A stretch of 14,149 bases of DNA from Bacillota bacterium (GCA_023424235.1 JAFAEB010000225.1:1-14149); one strand, 5' to 3'; shown: positions 1-6,798, counted from the first letter of the stretch. Notes: generated from the sequence alone by a model not told the origin. Made by a program: numbers and translations.

Positions 1-498
1 ATATATCCCTGCATCTGGACCTTGGGCTCTTCTAAGACCAAATTCCATTACCCCATCACCTTTTGCTGCATAGCACACTCTAGAGGCTTTTGTAGCAATA
101 AGGCTTTGATGATTAACAATGTTTAGAATTGCAGTCTCGATTAATTGAGCTTCAATAATTGGTCCAATGATTTTAATAATTGGTTCCATAGGAAATATTA
201 CACTGCCTTCTGGTACTGCATACAAATCACCTGTAAAACGAAAAGTTCTTAAATAATTTAAAAAATCTTCATCAAATATTTTTAGTGATTTTAGATATGC
301 AATATCCTCTTCACTAAAGTGTATATTTTTAATATAGTCAATAACCTGTTCTAAACCAGCACAAATAGCATAGCCACTTCCAGATGGATTGCTACGATAG
401 AACACGTCAAAAATTACGGTATCATTGGTATTATTTTTATAATACCCTTGCATCATTGTTAATTCGTAAAAATCAGTAAGTAAAGTTAGATTTTCCAT
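1..498 (-). CDS. pncB: Nicotinate phosphoribosyltransferase, N-terminal 166 residues (3' end outside window)
   Basis: The enzyme joins nicotinate and PRPP to give nicotinate mononucleotide, the first step of the Preiss-Handler NAD salvage route in the cytosol. The gene runs off the left edge, so only the first 166 residues are visible. The protein opens MENLTLLTDFYELTMMQGYY, a hallmark N-terminus of the family. Near the cut end it carries EFGLRRAQGPDAG, matching the conserved R-R-x-Q-G phosphoribosyl-binding region of bacterial NAPRTases, preceded by the NHQSLIATKA helix. The ATG is preceded by AAGGAGT at 509-515. A candidate sigma-A promoter lies at 575-602, and a small hairpin (523-539) sits in the leader just before the ribosome site. 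The gene is divergent from plsC. The family call is firm; the true length and the C-terminal domain cannot be judged. Confidence 0.93.
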   Translation of the reverse strand, partial: MENLTLLTDFYELTMMQGYYKNNTNDTVIFDVFYRSNPSGSGYAICAGLEQVIDYIKNIHFSEEDIAYLKSLKIFDEDFLNYLRTFRFTGDLYAVPEGSVIFPMEPIIKIIGPIIEAQLIETAILNIVNHQSLIATKASRVCYAAKGDGVMEFGLRRAQGPDAGIY

Positions 499-574
499 GA
501 CAAGTAATACTCCTTATTTCTTGTTACCTAAAAGGCAACATACCATTTTAGTAAAATCCGAAATTATCTTATAC

Positions 575-602
575 ATTATAACATATTATTTCAATTGTAC
601 AA
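575..602 (-). promoter_or_regulatory. Candidate sigma-A promoter of pncB
   Basis: On the minus strand TTGTAC (597-602) and TATAAT (575-580) are 16 bases apart, with a TG one base before the -10 box (extended -10). It lies about 80 bases before the pncB start and points the right way. Found by reading only. Confidence 0.6.
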
Positions 603-697
603 CCGATTAAGTTTGATAAAATTATTAAGATTTTCTATCATTTTAATCTGAAGTAGATCATGAAGCAAAACTATTTATTTTAATCATACCACTTTTA

Positions 698-706
698 TGG
701 TATAAT
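698..706 (+). promoter_or_regulatory. Candidate extended -10 promoter reading toward plsC
   Basis: TGGTATAAT, a TG-N-TATAAT extended -10 box, lies upstream of the palindromic element in the plsC direction. No good -35 box is visible. If used, the transcript would pass through the whole 745-923 element before reaching plsC, so this may be the promoter that served plsC before the element inserted. Confidence 0.4.
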
Positions 707-733
707 AAAACATATTTTTGGTTCTGATAGGAC

Positions 734-744
734 ATAGAATGAAT
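734..744. repeat. Left direct repeat (target duplication) of the 745-923 element
   Basis: ATAGAATGAAT here is repeated exactly at 924-934, on the other side of the palindromic element. Because the element ends can be read as ATTAGG...CCTAAT, the true duplication may be 7 to 11 bases. Confidence 0.7.
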
Positions 745-923
745 TAGGTAATTGCGAAACTTTAAAATCATATATAATGAGATGCAATTTATACAATTCT
801 GAAGCGGAAATTTAGCGAGTTCTCGCTTAAGCACAAGGAGCGTTGGAGCAACGTGTATACACGTAGGGAATTCGTATAAATTGTAGCTCAATCTCAATTT
901 ACTTATAATTTCGCGATTACCTA
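745..923. mobile_element. MITE-like palindromic element, 179 bp, non-coding
   Basis: The ends are inverted repeats: 745-759 (TAGGTAATTGCGAAA) matches the reverse complement of 909-923 at 14 of 15 bases, and the match can be extended two bases outward. A second long pairing joins 778-800 with 867-890 (about 22 pairs with one bulge and one mismatch). The core contains two small hairpins (AGCGA/TCGCT at 814-827, CGTTG/CAACG at 841-853) and the self-complementary CGTGTATACACG (852-863). The element is flanked by perfect 11-base direct repeats. Terminal inverted repeats, target duplication, small size and absence of a transposase gene fit a miniature inverted-repeat element mobilised in trans. A conserved structured RNA is the alternative. 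No second copy is present in this window, so mobility is inferred. Confidence 0.7.
752..778 (+). promoter_or_regulatory. Possible outward promoter inside the palindromic element
   Basis: TTGCGA (752-757) within the left terminal repeat is followed by TATAAT (773-778) after 15 bases, or by TAATGA (775-780) after 17. Either arrangement would read into plsC. Spacing or -10 quality is imperfect in both, so this is a weak call. Confidence 0.3.
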
Positions 924-934
924 ATAGAATGAAT
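924..934. repeat. Right direct repeat (target duplication) of the 745-923 element
   Basis: Exact copy of 734-744. It contains the ATG at 929 that is in frame with plsC but has no ribosome site, so it should not be taken as the gene start. Confidence 0.7.
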
Positions 935-938
935 AAAT

Positions 939-944
939 GGGAGG
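939..944 (+). promoter_or_regulatory. Ribosome binding site deciding the plsC start
   Basis: GGGAGG ends five bases before the ATG at 950. The upstream in-frame ATG at 929 has no such site and lies in the element's direct repeat, so 950 is the start. Confidence 0.8.
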
Positions 945-949
945 AAAAT

Positions 950-1684
950 ATGAGAACCTTATTAGTAGCATTGTTCTTATTACTATTTTTTATTATCAGT
1001 TTACCCCTATTTTTAATAGAAATAATAATTGGTAAAAAGAATAAAAAATTAAAAGTAAAAACATCGCAGTCAATCGTAGTATCTGCTTTTCGTATTATTT
1101 TACGTATCAGTGGTGTTAAAAAAGAGGTTAAGGGATTAGAAAATATACCAAAAGATGAGGCTGTACTCTACGTATCCAATCACCGCAGTTATTTTGATAT
1201 CTTAGTAGGTTATACCTCTGTTCCAACTCTTACTGGATTTGTTTCAAAGAAAGAAATTGAAAAGATTCCCATTTTAAGAGTTTGGATGAGATATTTAAAC
1301 TGCTTGTTTTTAGATAGAGATAATATTAGAGAAGGACTTAAAACAATCCTAAGAGGTATTGAATTAATAGAGGAAGGGTATTCTATCTTTATAGCTCCTG
1401 AAGGAACAAGAAATCAAGAAAAGGAAATGTTACCATTTAAAGAAGGAAGCTTTAAAATGGCTGAAAAGACTGCTTGTGCAATCATTCCAGTAGCCATTAG
1501 TAATACCGATAATGTATTTGAAAATCATACTCCATTTATAAGGCCTGCTCATGTAATCATAGAATTTGGTAAACCAATCTATCCGAATGACTTAGATAAA
1601 AGTACGAAAAAATTCCTAGGCGCACATGTTCAGTCTATCATACAAGAAATGTTAACCAAGAATGAAGAACTGATAAGATCGTAA
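950..1684 (+). CDS. plsC: 1-acyl-sn-glycerol-3-phosphate acyltransferase (PlsC family)
   Basis: The enzyme acylates lysophosphatidic acid to phosphatidic acid at the inner face of the cytoplasmic membrane, the second acylation in phospholipid synthesis. The 244-residue protein starts with a hydrophobic segment (about residues 4-30). It then shows the acyltransferase motifs in order: NHRSYFD with the catalytic H78-x4-D83 pair, FLDRDN near 120, EGTR at 151-154 (glycerol-phosphate binding), and IPVAI near 180. Length and motif spacing are normal for the family. I start at 950 because of GGGAGG at 939-944; an ATG at 929 would add seven residues without a ribosome site. The gene stands alone, divergent from pncB, with a palindromic element in its leader. 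Acyl donor (acyl-ACP or acyl-CoA) cannot be told from sequence, and the family also includes lyso-ornithine acyltransferases. Confidence 0.9.
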   Translation: MRTLLVALFLLLFFIISLPLFLIEIIIGKKNKKLKVKTSQSIVVSAFRIILRISGVKKEVKGLENIPKDEAVLYVSNHRSYFDILVGYTSVPTLTGFVSKKEIEKIPILRVWMRYLNCLFLDRDNIREGLKTILRGIELIEEGYSIFIAPEGTRNQEKEMLPFKEGSFKMAEKTACAIIPVAISNTDNVFENHTPFIRPAHVIIEFGKPIYPNDLDKSTKKFLGAHVQSIIQEMLTKNEELIRS

Positions 1685-1764
1685 GGATACATTTTATGAT
1701 TTATTTTACCCATCAAAATGATACAAAGATTTCATCTTTATCCATTATAATCTTATGTTGAATC

Positions 1765-1793
1765 TTGAATTTTGGATATTTTAATGATACAAT
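1765..1793 (+). promoter_or_regulatory. Candidate sigma-A promoter of the 1830 gene
   Basis: TTGAAT (1765-1770), 17 bases, TACAAT (1788-1793), about 36 bases before the start codon at 1830. Five of six bases match consensus in the -10 box and four of six in the -35 box, with optimal spacing. Confidence 0.6.
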
Positions 1794-1829
1794 ATTACCA
1801 TTGCATATTTAAGGGAAGGAGGTACATAC

Positions 1830-2285
1830 ATGAACACCGGTGTAATCATATTGCTTATCGTTTTAGCTATTGTAATTGCTGGACTAGTTGCTCTTACGAT
1901 TTATGGTAGAAAACTTCAAAAGAAATCAGAAGAATCACAAGCTCAAATGAAAGCTGGCGCGCAAACTGTTTCAATCCTAGTTATTGATAAGAAGCGAATT
2001 AAGTTAACGGAAGCAAACCTTCCAAAAATAGTTGTGGATCAAACACCAAAGTATCTTAGAAGATCTAAGGTACCTATTGTAAAAGCTAAAATTGGTCCTA
2101 AAATTATGACTTTAATGTGTGATGAGAAAATATTTGATTTAATCCCTGTTAAAAAGGAAGTTAAGGCAGTAATGAATGGTATCTATATTATGGACGTAAG
2201 AGGTCTTCGTTCTAATTTAGAGGTTAAACCTGAAAAACAATCCTTTATGAAAAAGATTAAAAGCAAATTAGTTAAGAATAAATAA
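1830..2285 (+). CDS. Single-pass membrane-anchored protein of unknown function
   Basis: I do not recognise this 151-residue protein. Residues 4-25 form one strongly hydrophobic segment, followed by RKLQKK. This predicts an N-terminal membrane anchor with the rest in the cytosol by the positive-inside rule. The soluble part (about 45-130) alternates short hydrophobic and charged runs (SILVIDKKRIKL, KVPIVKAKIGPKIMTLMCDE, GIYIMDVRG), consistent with a small beta-rich domain. The tail is very basic (FMKKIKSKLVKNK). The start is well supported: AAGGAGGT at 1816-1823 lies six bases before the ATG. The gene has its own promoter candidate and a strong terminator right after the stop, so it looks monocistronic. 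I recall similar small proteins in Lachnospiraceae but cannot name a family. Confidence 0.75.
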   Translation: MNTGVIILLIVLAIVIAGLVALTIYGRKLQKKSEESQAQMKAGAQTVSILVIDKKRIKLTEANLPKIVVDQTPKYLRRSKVPIVKAKIGPKIMTLMCDEKIFDLIPVKKEVKAVMNGIYIMDVRGLRSNLEVKPEKQSFMKKIKSKLVKNK

Positions 2286-2291
2286 TGAAAA

Positions 2292-2368
2292 GGCTGTTTC
2301 AAAATGAGCTTAAAATACTTAGATGTGTAAATCATTACACCATTCGTATACTTCATTTTGAGACAGCC
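2292..2368. terminator. Two-way terminator between the 1830 gene and the ddl operon
   Basis: A 16-base arm at 2292-2307 (GGCTGTTTCAAAATGA) pairs with 2353-2368 with a single G-U position. A T-rich run follows on the plus strand (2371-2376) and a short T run on the minus strand. The apical part holds a smaller GTGTAA/TTACAC hairpin (2325-2340). It sits seven bases after one stop codon and six after the other, as expected between convergent genes. Confidence 0.85.
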
Positions 2369-2374
2369 AATTTT

Positions 2375-2806
2375 TTATTTACCACCATTTCTTGGTGTTA
2401 TTTTAATCATGATTTCACAATCAGACACATGGGAATAATTAATATCAAGCCCATATTTAATTTCTGCCACCACTCTATCCTCTTCCTCAAGTACTTTGAT
2501 ACTAGAAGTATATACACCAACTTGTAAATCACCAAATGGAGTATGATAATAGGTAGTATTCTTTTTATTTTCTTCAAAAATCATATGAACGTTGGTTGAA
2601 CCTCGTTTTATGATATCAATTTGATCCTCTGATATTTTAATTGTACAATTTGTTATTCCATCTAAATCTTCTAAAACTTCTTCATATAAAATATAATGCT
2701 TATTGTTTCGAATATAATATTCACCCACTGATATAATCTCAACAGCATCATCTTTATCCACTTCATATTGAAGTCCAGATATGGATACTAATACATCCTT
2801 TTTCAT
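2375..2806 (-). CDS. DUF1934 (YwiB-like) beta-barrel protein
   Basis: A 143-residue cytosolic protein of the DUF1934 family, small calycin-like beta barrels with no established reaction. It begins MKKDVLVSISGLQ and has the family signature region: an F-x-E segment (MIFEEN, 75-80), then a Y-H-T-P-F-G-D-L stretch (87-94) and VGVYTSSI. It ends in a strand typical of the fold (AEIKYGLDINY). It is the last gene of the ddl-murI operon, 35 bases after murI. I start at the ATG at 2806 because GGGAG lies six bases upstream. A GTG at 2833 would add nine residues with no ribosome site. A large hairpin terminator follows the stop at once. Position behind two cell-wall genes hints at an envelope-related role, but that is only context. 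Confidence 0.8.
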   Translation of the reverse strand: MKKDVLVSISGLQYEVDKDDAVEIISVGEYYIRNNKHYILYEEVLEDLDGITNCTIKISEDQIDIIKRGSTNVHMIFEENKKNTTYYHTPFGDLQVGVYTSSIKVLEEEDRVVAEIKYGLDINYSHVSDCEIMIKITPRNGGK

Positions 2807-2818
2807 ATGTTGCTCCCA
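2807..2818 (-). promoter_or_regulatory. Ribosome binding site deciding the DUF1934 start
   Basis: On the minus strand GGGAGC precedes the ATG at 2806 by about five bases. This supports the shorter reading over the in-frame GTG at 2833. Confidence 0.6.
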
Positions 2819-2841
2819 TCTTCTTTTGCACACAACAATGT

Positions 2842-3660
2842 TTATACATTATCTAAGAAATTCTCAATATTTACATCCTTTGTTTCAACAACTTCACAAG
2901 GAAGAATGGTATCGGCAAATTTTTGGAATTTCTTTGCTCCATCGCTAACATAGAACTTATGATCTATGGTAGTACTATTACTACATAAATCCTTCTTAAA
3001 AAGCACTTCTTTCAAACATTTCGCTGTTTCATAAGCTGGATTTACAAGACTAACTTTATCTGAAACAATCCTTCCAATGATATTACGAAGTAATGGATAA
3101 TGAGTACATCCAAGTACTAAGGTATCAATATCATACTGCATCAGTTCTTCTAAATATCTTCTAGCAACTTGTTCTGTAATCGGATCGTCAAGCCATCCCT
3201 CTTCTACAAGTGGAACAAACAAAGGGCATGCTTTTCCATATACCTTTACATTTGGATTTGTCTTAGATAAGAATTCATTATAAATGCCACTGTTAATCGT
3301 TCCTTCTGTACCAATAATTCCTATGTTACCATTCCTAGTTGTCTCTCCAGCTACTTTTGCACCTGGTTTCACTACACCGATTATCGGAATATCAAATTCT
3401 TCTTTTACGGTTTCAAGTGCTAAGGCACTAGCTGTATTACAAGCAATCACAATTGCTTTTACATCTTTTGTTAGTAGGAATTTAATAATCTGTCTTGTGT
3501 AAGTAATAATTGTCTTCTTTGATTTACTACCGTATGGCACTCTTGCAGTATCACCAAAATAGCAAATTGTTTCATTTGGTATCTGCCTCATAATCTCTCT
3601 TGCAACGGTAAGACCACCTACACCAGAGTCAAAAACTCCAATTGGAGCATTACTGGCCAT
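2842..3660 (-). CDS. murI: Glutamate racemase
   Basis: The enzyme interconverts L- and D-glutamate without a cofactor and supplies D-Glu for the peptidoglycan stem peptide. The 272 residues match the usual length. The two catalytic cysteines are visible: C74 in ACNTAS and C185 in LGCTHYPLL. The N-terminal GVFDSGVGGLTV contains the conserved D11-S12, and YFGDTARVPYG (34-44) is the classic substrate loop. The ATG at 3660 overlaps the last 11 bases of ddl, and its ribosome site (GGGAGG, eight bases upstream) lies inside ddl, so translation is probably coupled. It sits as the middle gene of ddl-murI-DUF1934, which puts D-Glu and D-Ala-D-Ala supply under one promoter. I saw no unusual residues. 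Confidence 0.96.
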   Translation of the reverse strand: MASNAPIGVFDSGVGGLTVAREIMRQIPNETICYFGDTARVPYGSKSKKTIITYTRQIIKFLLTKDVKAIVIACNTASALALETVKEEFDIPIIGVVKPGAKVAGETTRNGNIGIIGTEGTINSGIYNEFLSKTNPNVKVYGKACPLFVPLVEEGWLDDPITEQVARRYLEELMQYDIDTLVLGCTHYPLLRNIIGRIVSDKVSLVNPAYETAKCLKEVLFKKDLCSNSTTIDHKFYVSDGAKKFQKFADTILPCEVVETKDVNIENFLDNV

Positions 3661-4732
3661 CTACTTCGCCTCCCGCCTCTACTCTACTAAAGGCTAATTG
3701 TAATAATTTATCAACTAGTTGAGGCTTTCCGATTCCTTTTGCTTCCCATAACATTGGATACATACTAATGCTAGTAAACCCAGGCATGGTATTAATTTCA
3801 TTAAATACTACTCTTCCCGTATTATGTTCAACAAAAAAATCCACACGGGATAATCCAAAGCCATCTACTGCTTTAAAGATTCTTAAAGAATAATCTCTAA
3901 TTTGTTCCACTGTATCTTGTGGTAATTGTGGTGATATAATCGTCTTAGATTCCTGATTATTGTACTTAGCATCGTAATCATAAAATGCTGCAGCTGCTAT
4001 AATTTCACCTACACCAGATGCTTTTGTATCGTTACCGCCAAGTACAGCACATTCAATTTCTCTACCAAGAATCGTTTCCTCCACAAGTACCTTTCTATCG
4101 AATAAAAATGCATTTATAAGACCGTTTTTTACTTCCTCTCGATTGGATGCTTTTGAAACACCTCTAGAAGAGCCAGAGTTTGAAGGTTTTATAAATACTG
4201 GATATTGTAGTGTATCTTCAATACGACTTATTATCATATCCAGTTGGTTCATTTCCTTCTTATATACGGCAACATAGTTTGCTTGTGGTATATTTAAGCT
4301 ATCCACTATAATTTTAGTGAATAACTTATCCATAGAAACACTAGATGCCACAACTCCACAGCCTACATATGGAATTTCACATAATTCTAATAGACCTTGT
4401 ACGGTACCATCCTCACCGTTCTTACCATGTAATGCAGGAAATACAATATCAATAGGTTCATTTGTAATCTTTCCATTTTCAATAATTAGTAATCCTTTGT
4501 GAGTAGTATCTGGTGATAGTATTGCTGTAGTTGTGCCATTTACCCATTCTCCAGATGTTATATCAGAAACTGAATCTACTTTAATCCATTTACCTTCTTT
4601 CGTAATACCAATAATGATAATATTATATAAGTCCTTGTTAATATTCGAAATTATAGTTGTTGCAGAAATACATGAAACCTCATGTTCTGAAGATTGACCA
4701 CCAAATAATACTGCTACTGTCCTCTTGTTCAT
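3650..4732 (-). CDS. ddl: D-alanine--D-alanine ligase
   Basis: An ATP-grasp ligase that makes the D-Ala-D-Ala dipeptide later added by MurF to the peptidoglycan precursor. The 360-residue protein shows GGQSSEHEVS with E16 (binds the first D-Ala) and HGKNGEDGTVQG (102-113). It also has the ATP-binding FIKPSNSGSSRGVS (180-193), the omega-loop AKY (255-257), the R296-x-D298 segment and NEINTMPGFTS (311-321). The lysine-tyrosine pair of the omega loop is that of D-Ala-D-Ala ligases and unlike the histidine of VanA-type D-Ala-D-Lac enzymes. So this is the housekeeping enzyme, not a resistance ligase. I start at 4732: AAGGAAAGGGA is correctly spaced before it, while the ATG at 4771 would add 13 residues unlike the family. 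First gene of its operon, divergent from spoIIR. Confidence 0.95.
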   Translation of the reverse strand: MNKRTVAVLFGGQSSEHEVSCISATTIISNINKDLYNIIIIGITKEGKWIKVDSVSDITSGEWVNGTTTAILSPDTTHKGLLIIENGKITNEPIDIVFPALHGKNGEDGTVQGLLELCEIPYVGCGVVASSVSMDKLFTKIIVDSLNIPQANYVAVYKKEMNQLDMIISRIEDTLQYPVFIKPSNSGSSRGVSKASNREEVKNGLINAFLFDRKVLVEETILGREIECAVLGGNDTKASGVGEIIAAAAFYDYDAKYNNQESKTIISPQLPQDTVEQIRDYSLRIFKAVDGFGLSRVDFFVEHNTGRVVFNEINTMPGFTSISMYPMLWEAKGIGKPQLVDKLLQLAFSRVEAGGEVDGQ

Positions 4733-4752
4733 GTTAATAGTCCCTTTCCTTA
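4733..4752 (-). promoter_or_regulatory. Ribosome binding site deciding the ddl start
   Basis: On the minus strand AAGGAAAGGGA precedes the ATG at 4732 by about eight bases. It selects this codon over the in-frame ATG at 4771. Confidence 0.65.
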
Positions 4753-4829
4753 TTAAAACCAAATAACCCATGTTCTATTTAATTTATATTGAAAAAAATT
4801 CTCATTATTTATCTAACGTACATTTTCTC

Positions 4830-4858
4830 ATTTTACTATTAATTATAGAAACATTCAA
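4830..4858 (-). promoter_or_regulatory. Candidate sigma-A promoter of the ddl-murI-DUF1934 operon
   Basis: On the minus strand TTGAAT (4853-4858), 17 bases, TAAAAT (4830-4835). It leaves a leader of about 90 bases before the ddl start. Spacing is ideal and both boxes are close to consensus. Confidence 0.6.
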
Positions 4859-4949
4859 TAGTATTCTTATGTAGAACTTCTGTACTATCTTATATACTTT
4901 ATGGATTTTCCACAGTTTATTGTATCATATTCAATTTTTATTTACAAAT

Positions 4950-4978
4950 GATTAAATATTAAGATTTTGGCAATAATT
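4950..4978 (+). promoter_or_regulatory. Possible sigma-F-type promoter of spoIIR
   Basis: GGCAATAATT (4969-4978) fits nine of ten positions of the GGNRANAHTR -10 element used by sigma-F/sigma-G. GATTA (4950-4954) is an imperfect -35 at a slightly short distance of 14 bases. spoIIR is a sigma-F gene in B. subtilis, which is why I looked; the match alone is weak. Confidence 0.3.
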
Positions 4979-5008
4979 TAGTAAAATACATAGAAAGGTC
5001 GTATCCAT

Positions 5009-5686
5009 ATGAGAAGTCAATTACTTTTTTACCCCTTAACTAGAAAAAAAATAGAAGCAATAAACTCAAAAATAATAAGCCTTTGCCTCCTAATCGTAAT
5101 TTCTTCACTTACCATGATACAATACATAAATGCAATGAAGGAAACGGTTATTCAACAAGATATTGCATCACAAATTATGCGTTTTCACGTTGTTGCTAAC
5201 AGTGATTCCATAGAAGATCAGGCACTTAAACTACTTATTAAAGATAAACTAACCAGTGAGCTAGAACCAATCCTTCAAAATGCTAGTAATCTTAATGAAG
5301 CAAGAGAACTTATTAACCAAAATCTCTCCATGCTTGAAAGTCTGTCCAATGAAATGATAAGTGAATATGGTTTTACTTATTCAGCAAAAGCCTCCATTGA
5401 AAAAGGATATTTTCCATTAAAAGTATATGGCGACTTATCCCTTCCACCTGGAGAATATGAAGCAGTACGTATCGAACTTGGTAATGCAATTGGTCAAAAT
5501 TGGTGGTGTATTATGTTTCCTCCTTTGTGCTTTGTTGATTCCACTTATAGTGTGGTTCCAGATTCCTCTAAAGAGCAATTAAAAGAAGTACTAACAAAAG
5601 AAGAGTACGATTCTATATTTGCCAAAAAGGAAGTAAAAGTAAAAATTAAATTTAAACTATTTTCTTTGTTTAAAAGTATTGAATAA
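5009..5686 (+). CDS. spoIIR: Stage II sporulation protein R (SpoIIR)
   Basis: SpoIIR is made in the forespore and exported across the septum. There it triggers the membrane protease SpoIIGA to cleave pro-sigma-E in the mother cell, so it links the two compartments early in sporulation. The 225-residue protein has one hydrophobic segment at about 20-41 preceded by TRKK, serving as signal or anchor. The family core follows at 58-79 (RFHVVANSDSIEDQALKLL) with a downstream helix (KDKLTSELEPIL). The conserved G-x-x-x-G-Q-N-W-W-C-x-M-F-P-P-L-C motif is at about 158-174. Length is normal. The ATG is preceded by GAAAGG at 4993-4998, ten bases away, a moderate site. It is divergent from ddl and followed by ispE, which has its own promoter candidate. 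Confidence 0.93.
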   Translation: MRSQLLFYPLTRKKIEAINSKIISLCLLIVISSLTMIQYINAMKETVIQQDIASQIMRFHVVANSDSIEDQALKLLIKDKLTSELEPILQNASNLNEARELINQNLSMLESLSNEMISEYGFTYSAKASIEKGYFPLKVYGDLSLPPGEYEAVRIELGNAIGQNWWCIMFPPLCFVDSTYSVVPDSSKEQLKEVLTKEEYDSIFAKKEVKVKIKFKLFSLFKSIE

Positions 5687-5695
5687 AAAGCCCTC

Positions 5696-5724
5696 TTGCA
5701 TTTGTAAACTTCTATGTTTATAAT
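5696..5724 (+). promoter_or_regulatory. Candidate sigma-A promoter of ispE
   Basis: TTGCAT (5696-5701), 17 bases, perfect TATAAT (5719-5724), about 60 bases before the ispE start. An AT-only-type hairpin, ATGAATAA/TTATTCAT, lies between the promoter and the ribosome site. Confidence 0.7.
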
Positions 5725-5785
5725 CATACTAAAATACATAAATGAATAAGGTCTTTTATTCATAAATCAAGGAGCATTTAAACCT

Positions 5786-6682
5786 ATGAATACAATTAAA
5801 CTAAGAGCCTATGCGAAAATTAATCTTGGTCTTGATGTAGTAAGAAAGCGTGAAGATGGGTATCATGAAGTAAATATGATTATGCAAACCATTGGTTTGT
5901 ATGATAAATTAACCATACATAAAACCAATCAACAAAGCATTCGAATGAAAACGAATCTTCACTATCTACCAGAGGACGAGAATAATTTAGTATATAAGGC
6001 TGCAGCACTTATGAAGGATAGATATCATATAGAGCAAGGTATTTATATTAACCTTGAAAAGAAAATTCCAGTATCCGCAGGTTTAGCAGGAGGAAGTACC
6101 GATGCAGCTTCTACTCTTTATGGACTTAATTGCTTGTTCGATTTAAAACTTGGCAAAAAGGATTTAATGAAACTTGGATTAGAATTAGGTGCAGATGTAC
6201 CCTATTGTATCATGAGAGGAACCGCACAATCCCAGGGGATAGGTGAAATTCTAACTCCACTAGCTCCATTTCCTAACTGTTATGTCCTAATAGTAAAACC
6301 GAATATTAATGTATCTACGAAATATGTATATGAGAATCTAAAATTGGATTCTACAACAAAACACCCTAATATAAGCGGAATTATTGAAGCCATCCATAAA
6401 AATGATTTATATGGTGCAACCCGCCTTTTTGGCAATGTGTTAGAGTCTGTTACGACGAGAGAATATCCAATTATAAATGAAATTAAAGCAAATATGCTAC
6501 ACTACGGTGCAATACAATCTCTTATGAGTGGAAGTGGCCCAACTGTATTTGGTATATTTGATAATATAAAATTAGCACAGAATGCATTTTACCAATTCAA
6601 AGTCAGTGATTACGGGAAGCAAGTGCACTTAACCCAGCTATATCACCCAAATTATAAGTCAACTTCCAAAGATAAATACTAA
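5786..6682 (+). CDS. ispE: 4-diphosphocytidyl-2-C-methyl-D-erythritol kinase
   Basis: A GHMP-family kinase that phosphorylates the 2-hydroxyl of CDP-methylerythritol in the MEP pathway to isoprenoid precursors. The isoprenoids include the undecaprenyl carrier of cell-wall synthesis. The 298 residues carry all three GHMP motifs: AYAKINLGLDV with catalytic K11, the glycine-rich PVSAGLAGGSTDAAS (95-109) for ATP, and the C-terminal LMSGSGPTVFG (246-256). D137 in LGADVPY is the expected catalytic base. Length is slightly above the common 280-290. AAGGAG at 5769-5774 lies 11 bases before the ATG, rather long but the only good site. In B. subtilis ispE lies in the yabG-veg-sspF-ispE neighbourhood; here veg is about 3 kb away on the other strand, so a remnant of that linkage remains. 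Confidence 0.96.
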   Translation: MNTIKLRAYAKINLGLDVVRKREDGYHEVNMIMQTIGLYDKLTIHKTNQQSIRMKTNLHYLPEDENNLVYKAAALMKDRYHIEQGIYINLEKKIPVSAGLAGGSTDAASTLYGLNCLFDLKLGKKDLMKLGLELGADVPYCIMRGTAQSQGIGEILTPLAPFPNCYVLIVKPNINVSTKYVYENLKLDSTTKHPNISGIIEAIHKNDLYGATRLFGNVLESVTTREYPIINEIKANMLHYGAIQSLMSGSGPTVFGIFDNIKLAQNAFYQFKVSDYGKQVHLTQLYHPNYKSTSKDKY

Positions 6683-6725
6683 CTAGTCGTGTAGGTAAGA
6701 TTTCTATGTAAATATTGGAAAACTC

Positions 6726-6753
6726 TAATGTATCCTATTAATATATCCGATAT
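6726..6753 (+). promoter_or_regulatory. Possible sigma-D (sigma-28) type promoter of the 6806 gene
   Basis: TCCGATAT (6746-6753) matches seven of eight bases of the GCCGATAT -10 box of the flagellar sigma factor, with TAAT (6726-6729) 16 bases upstream against the TAAA consensus. An overlapping sigma-A reading is also possible: TTGGAA (6715-6720), 18 bases, TAATAT (6739-6744). I cannot decide between them. Confidence 0.35.
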
Positions 6754-6790
6754 ATAATTTGAAATGAAAAACATGGAAGTTCTTATGATA

Positions 6791-6798
6791 CAAGGAGG
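6791..6798 (+). promoter_or_regulatory. Ribosome binding site deciding the 6806 gene start
   Basis: AAGGAGG (6792-6798) ends seven bases before the ATG at 6806. The in-frame ATG codons at 6764 and 6785 precede this site and would make it part of the coding region. Confidence 0.85.

Noticed and set aside
523..539. Hairpin in the pncB leader as a niacin-responsive operator or riboswitch
   Set aside because: Only six pairs with one G-U and no recognised NiaR operator or riboswitch pattern.
658..897. Minus-strand open reading frame of 79 codons between pncB and plsC
   Set aside because: It starts inside the palindromic element and ends in unrelated flanking sequence, has no ribosome site, and its apparent coding comes from the repeat structure.
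745..923. Integron attC site or riboswitch as explanation of the palindrome
   Set aside because: No R''/R' core GTTRRRY sites and no integrase; flanking direct repeats are not expected for a riboswitch. An insertion fits better.
1724..1738. AAAGAT/ATCTTT hairpin as a plsC terminator
   Set aside because: Six A/T-dominated pairs around a three-base loop and no following T run; too weak to call.
2285..2527. Plus-strand open reading frame of 80 codons beginning at the stop of the 1830 gene
   Set aside because: It runs through a strong terminator hairpin and then antisense to the DUF1934 gene; no ribosome site and no protein-like composition.
3650..4732. Vancomycin-resistance type ligase (D-Ala-D-Lac or D-Ala-D-Ser)
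   Set aside because: The omega loop has the AKY pair of D-Ala-D-Ala ligases, and there are no vanT, vanX/Y, vanH or vanRS-like neighbours.
4733..4771. Longer ddl starting at 4771
   Set aside because: The extra 13 residues (MGYLVLIRKGTIN) are not family-like and would contain the good ribosome site; 4732 is preferred.
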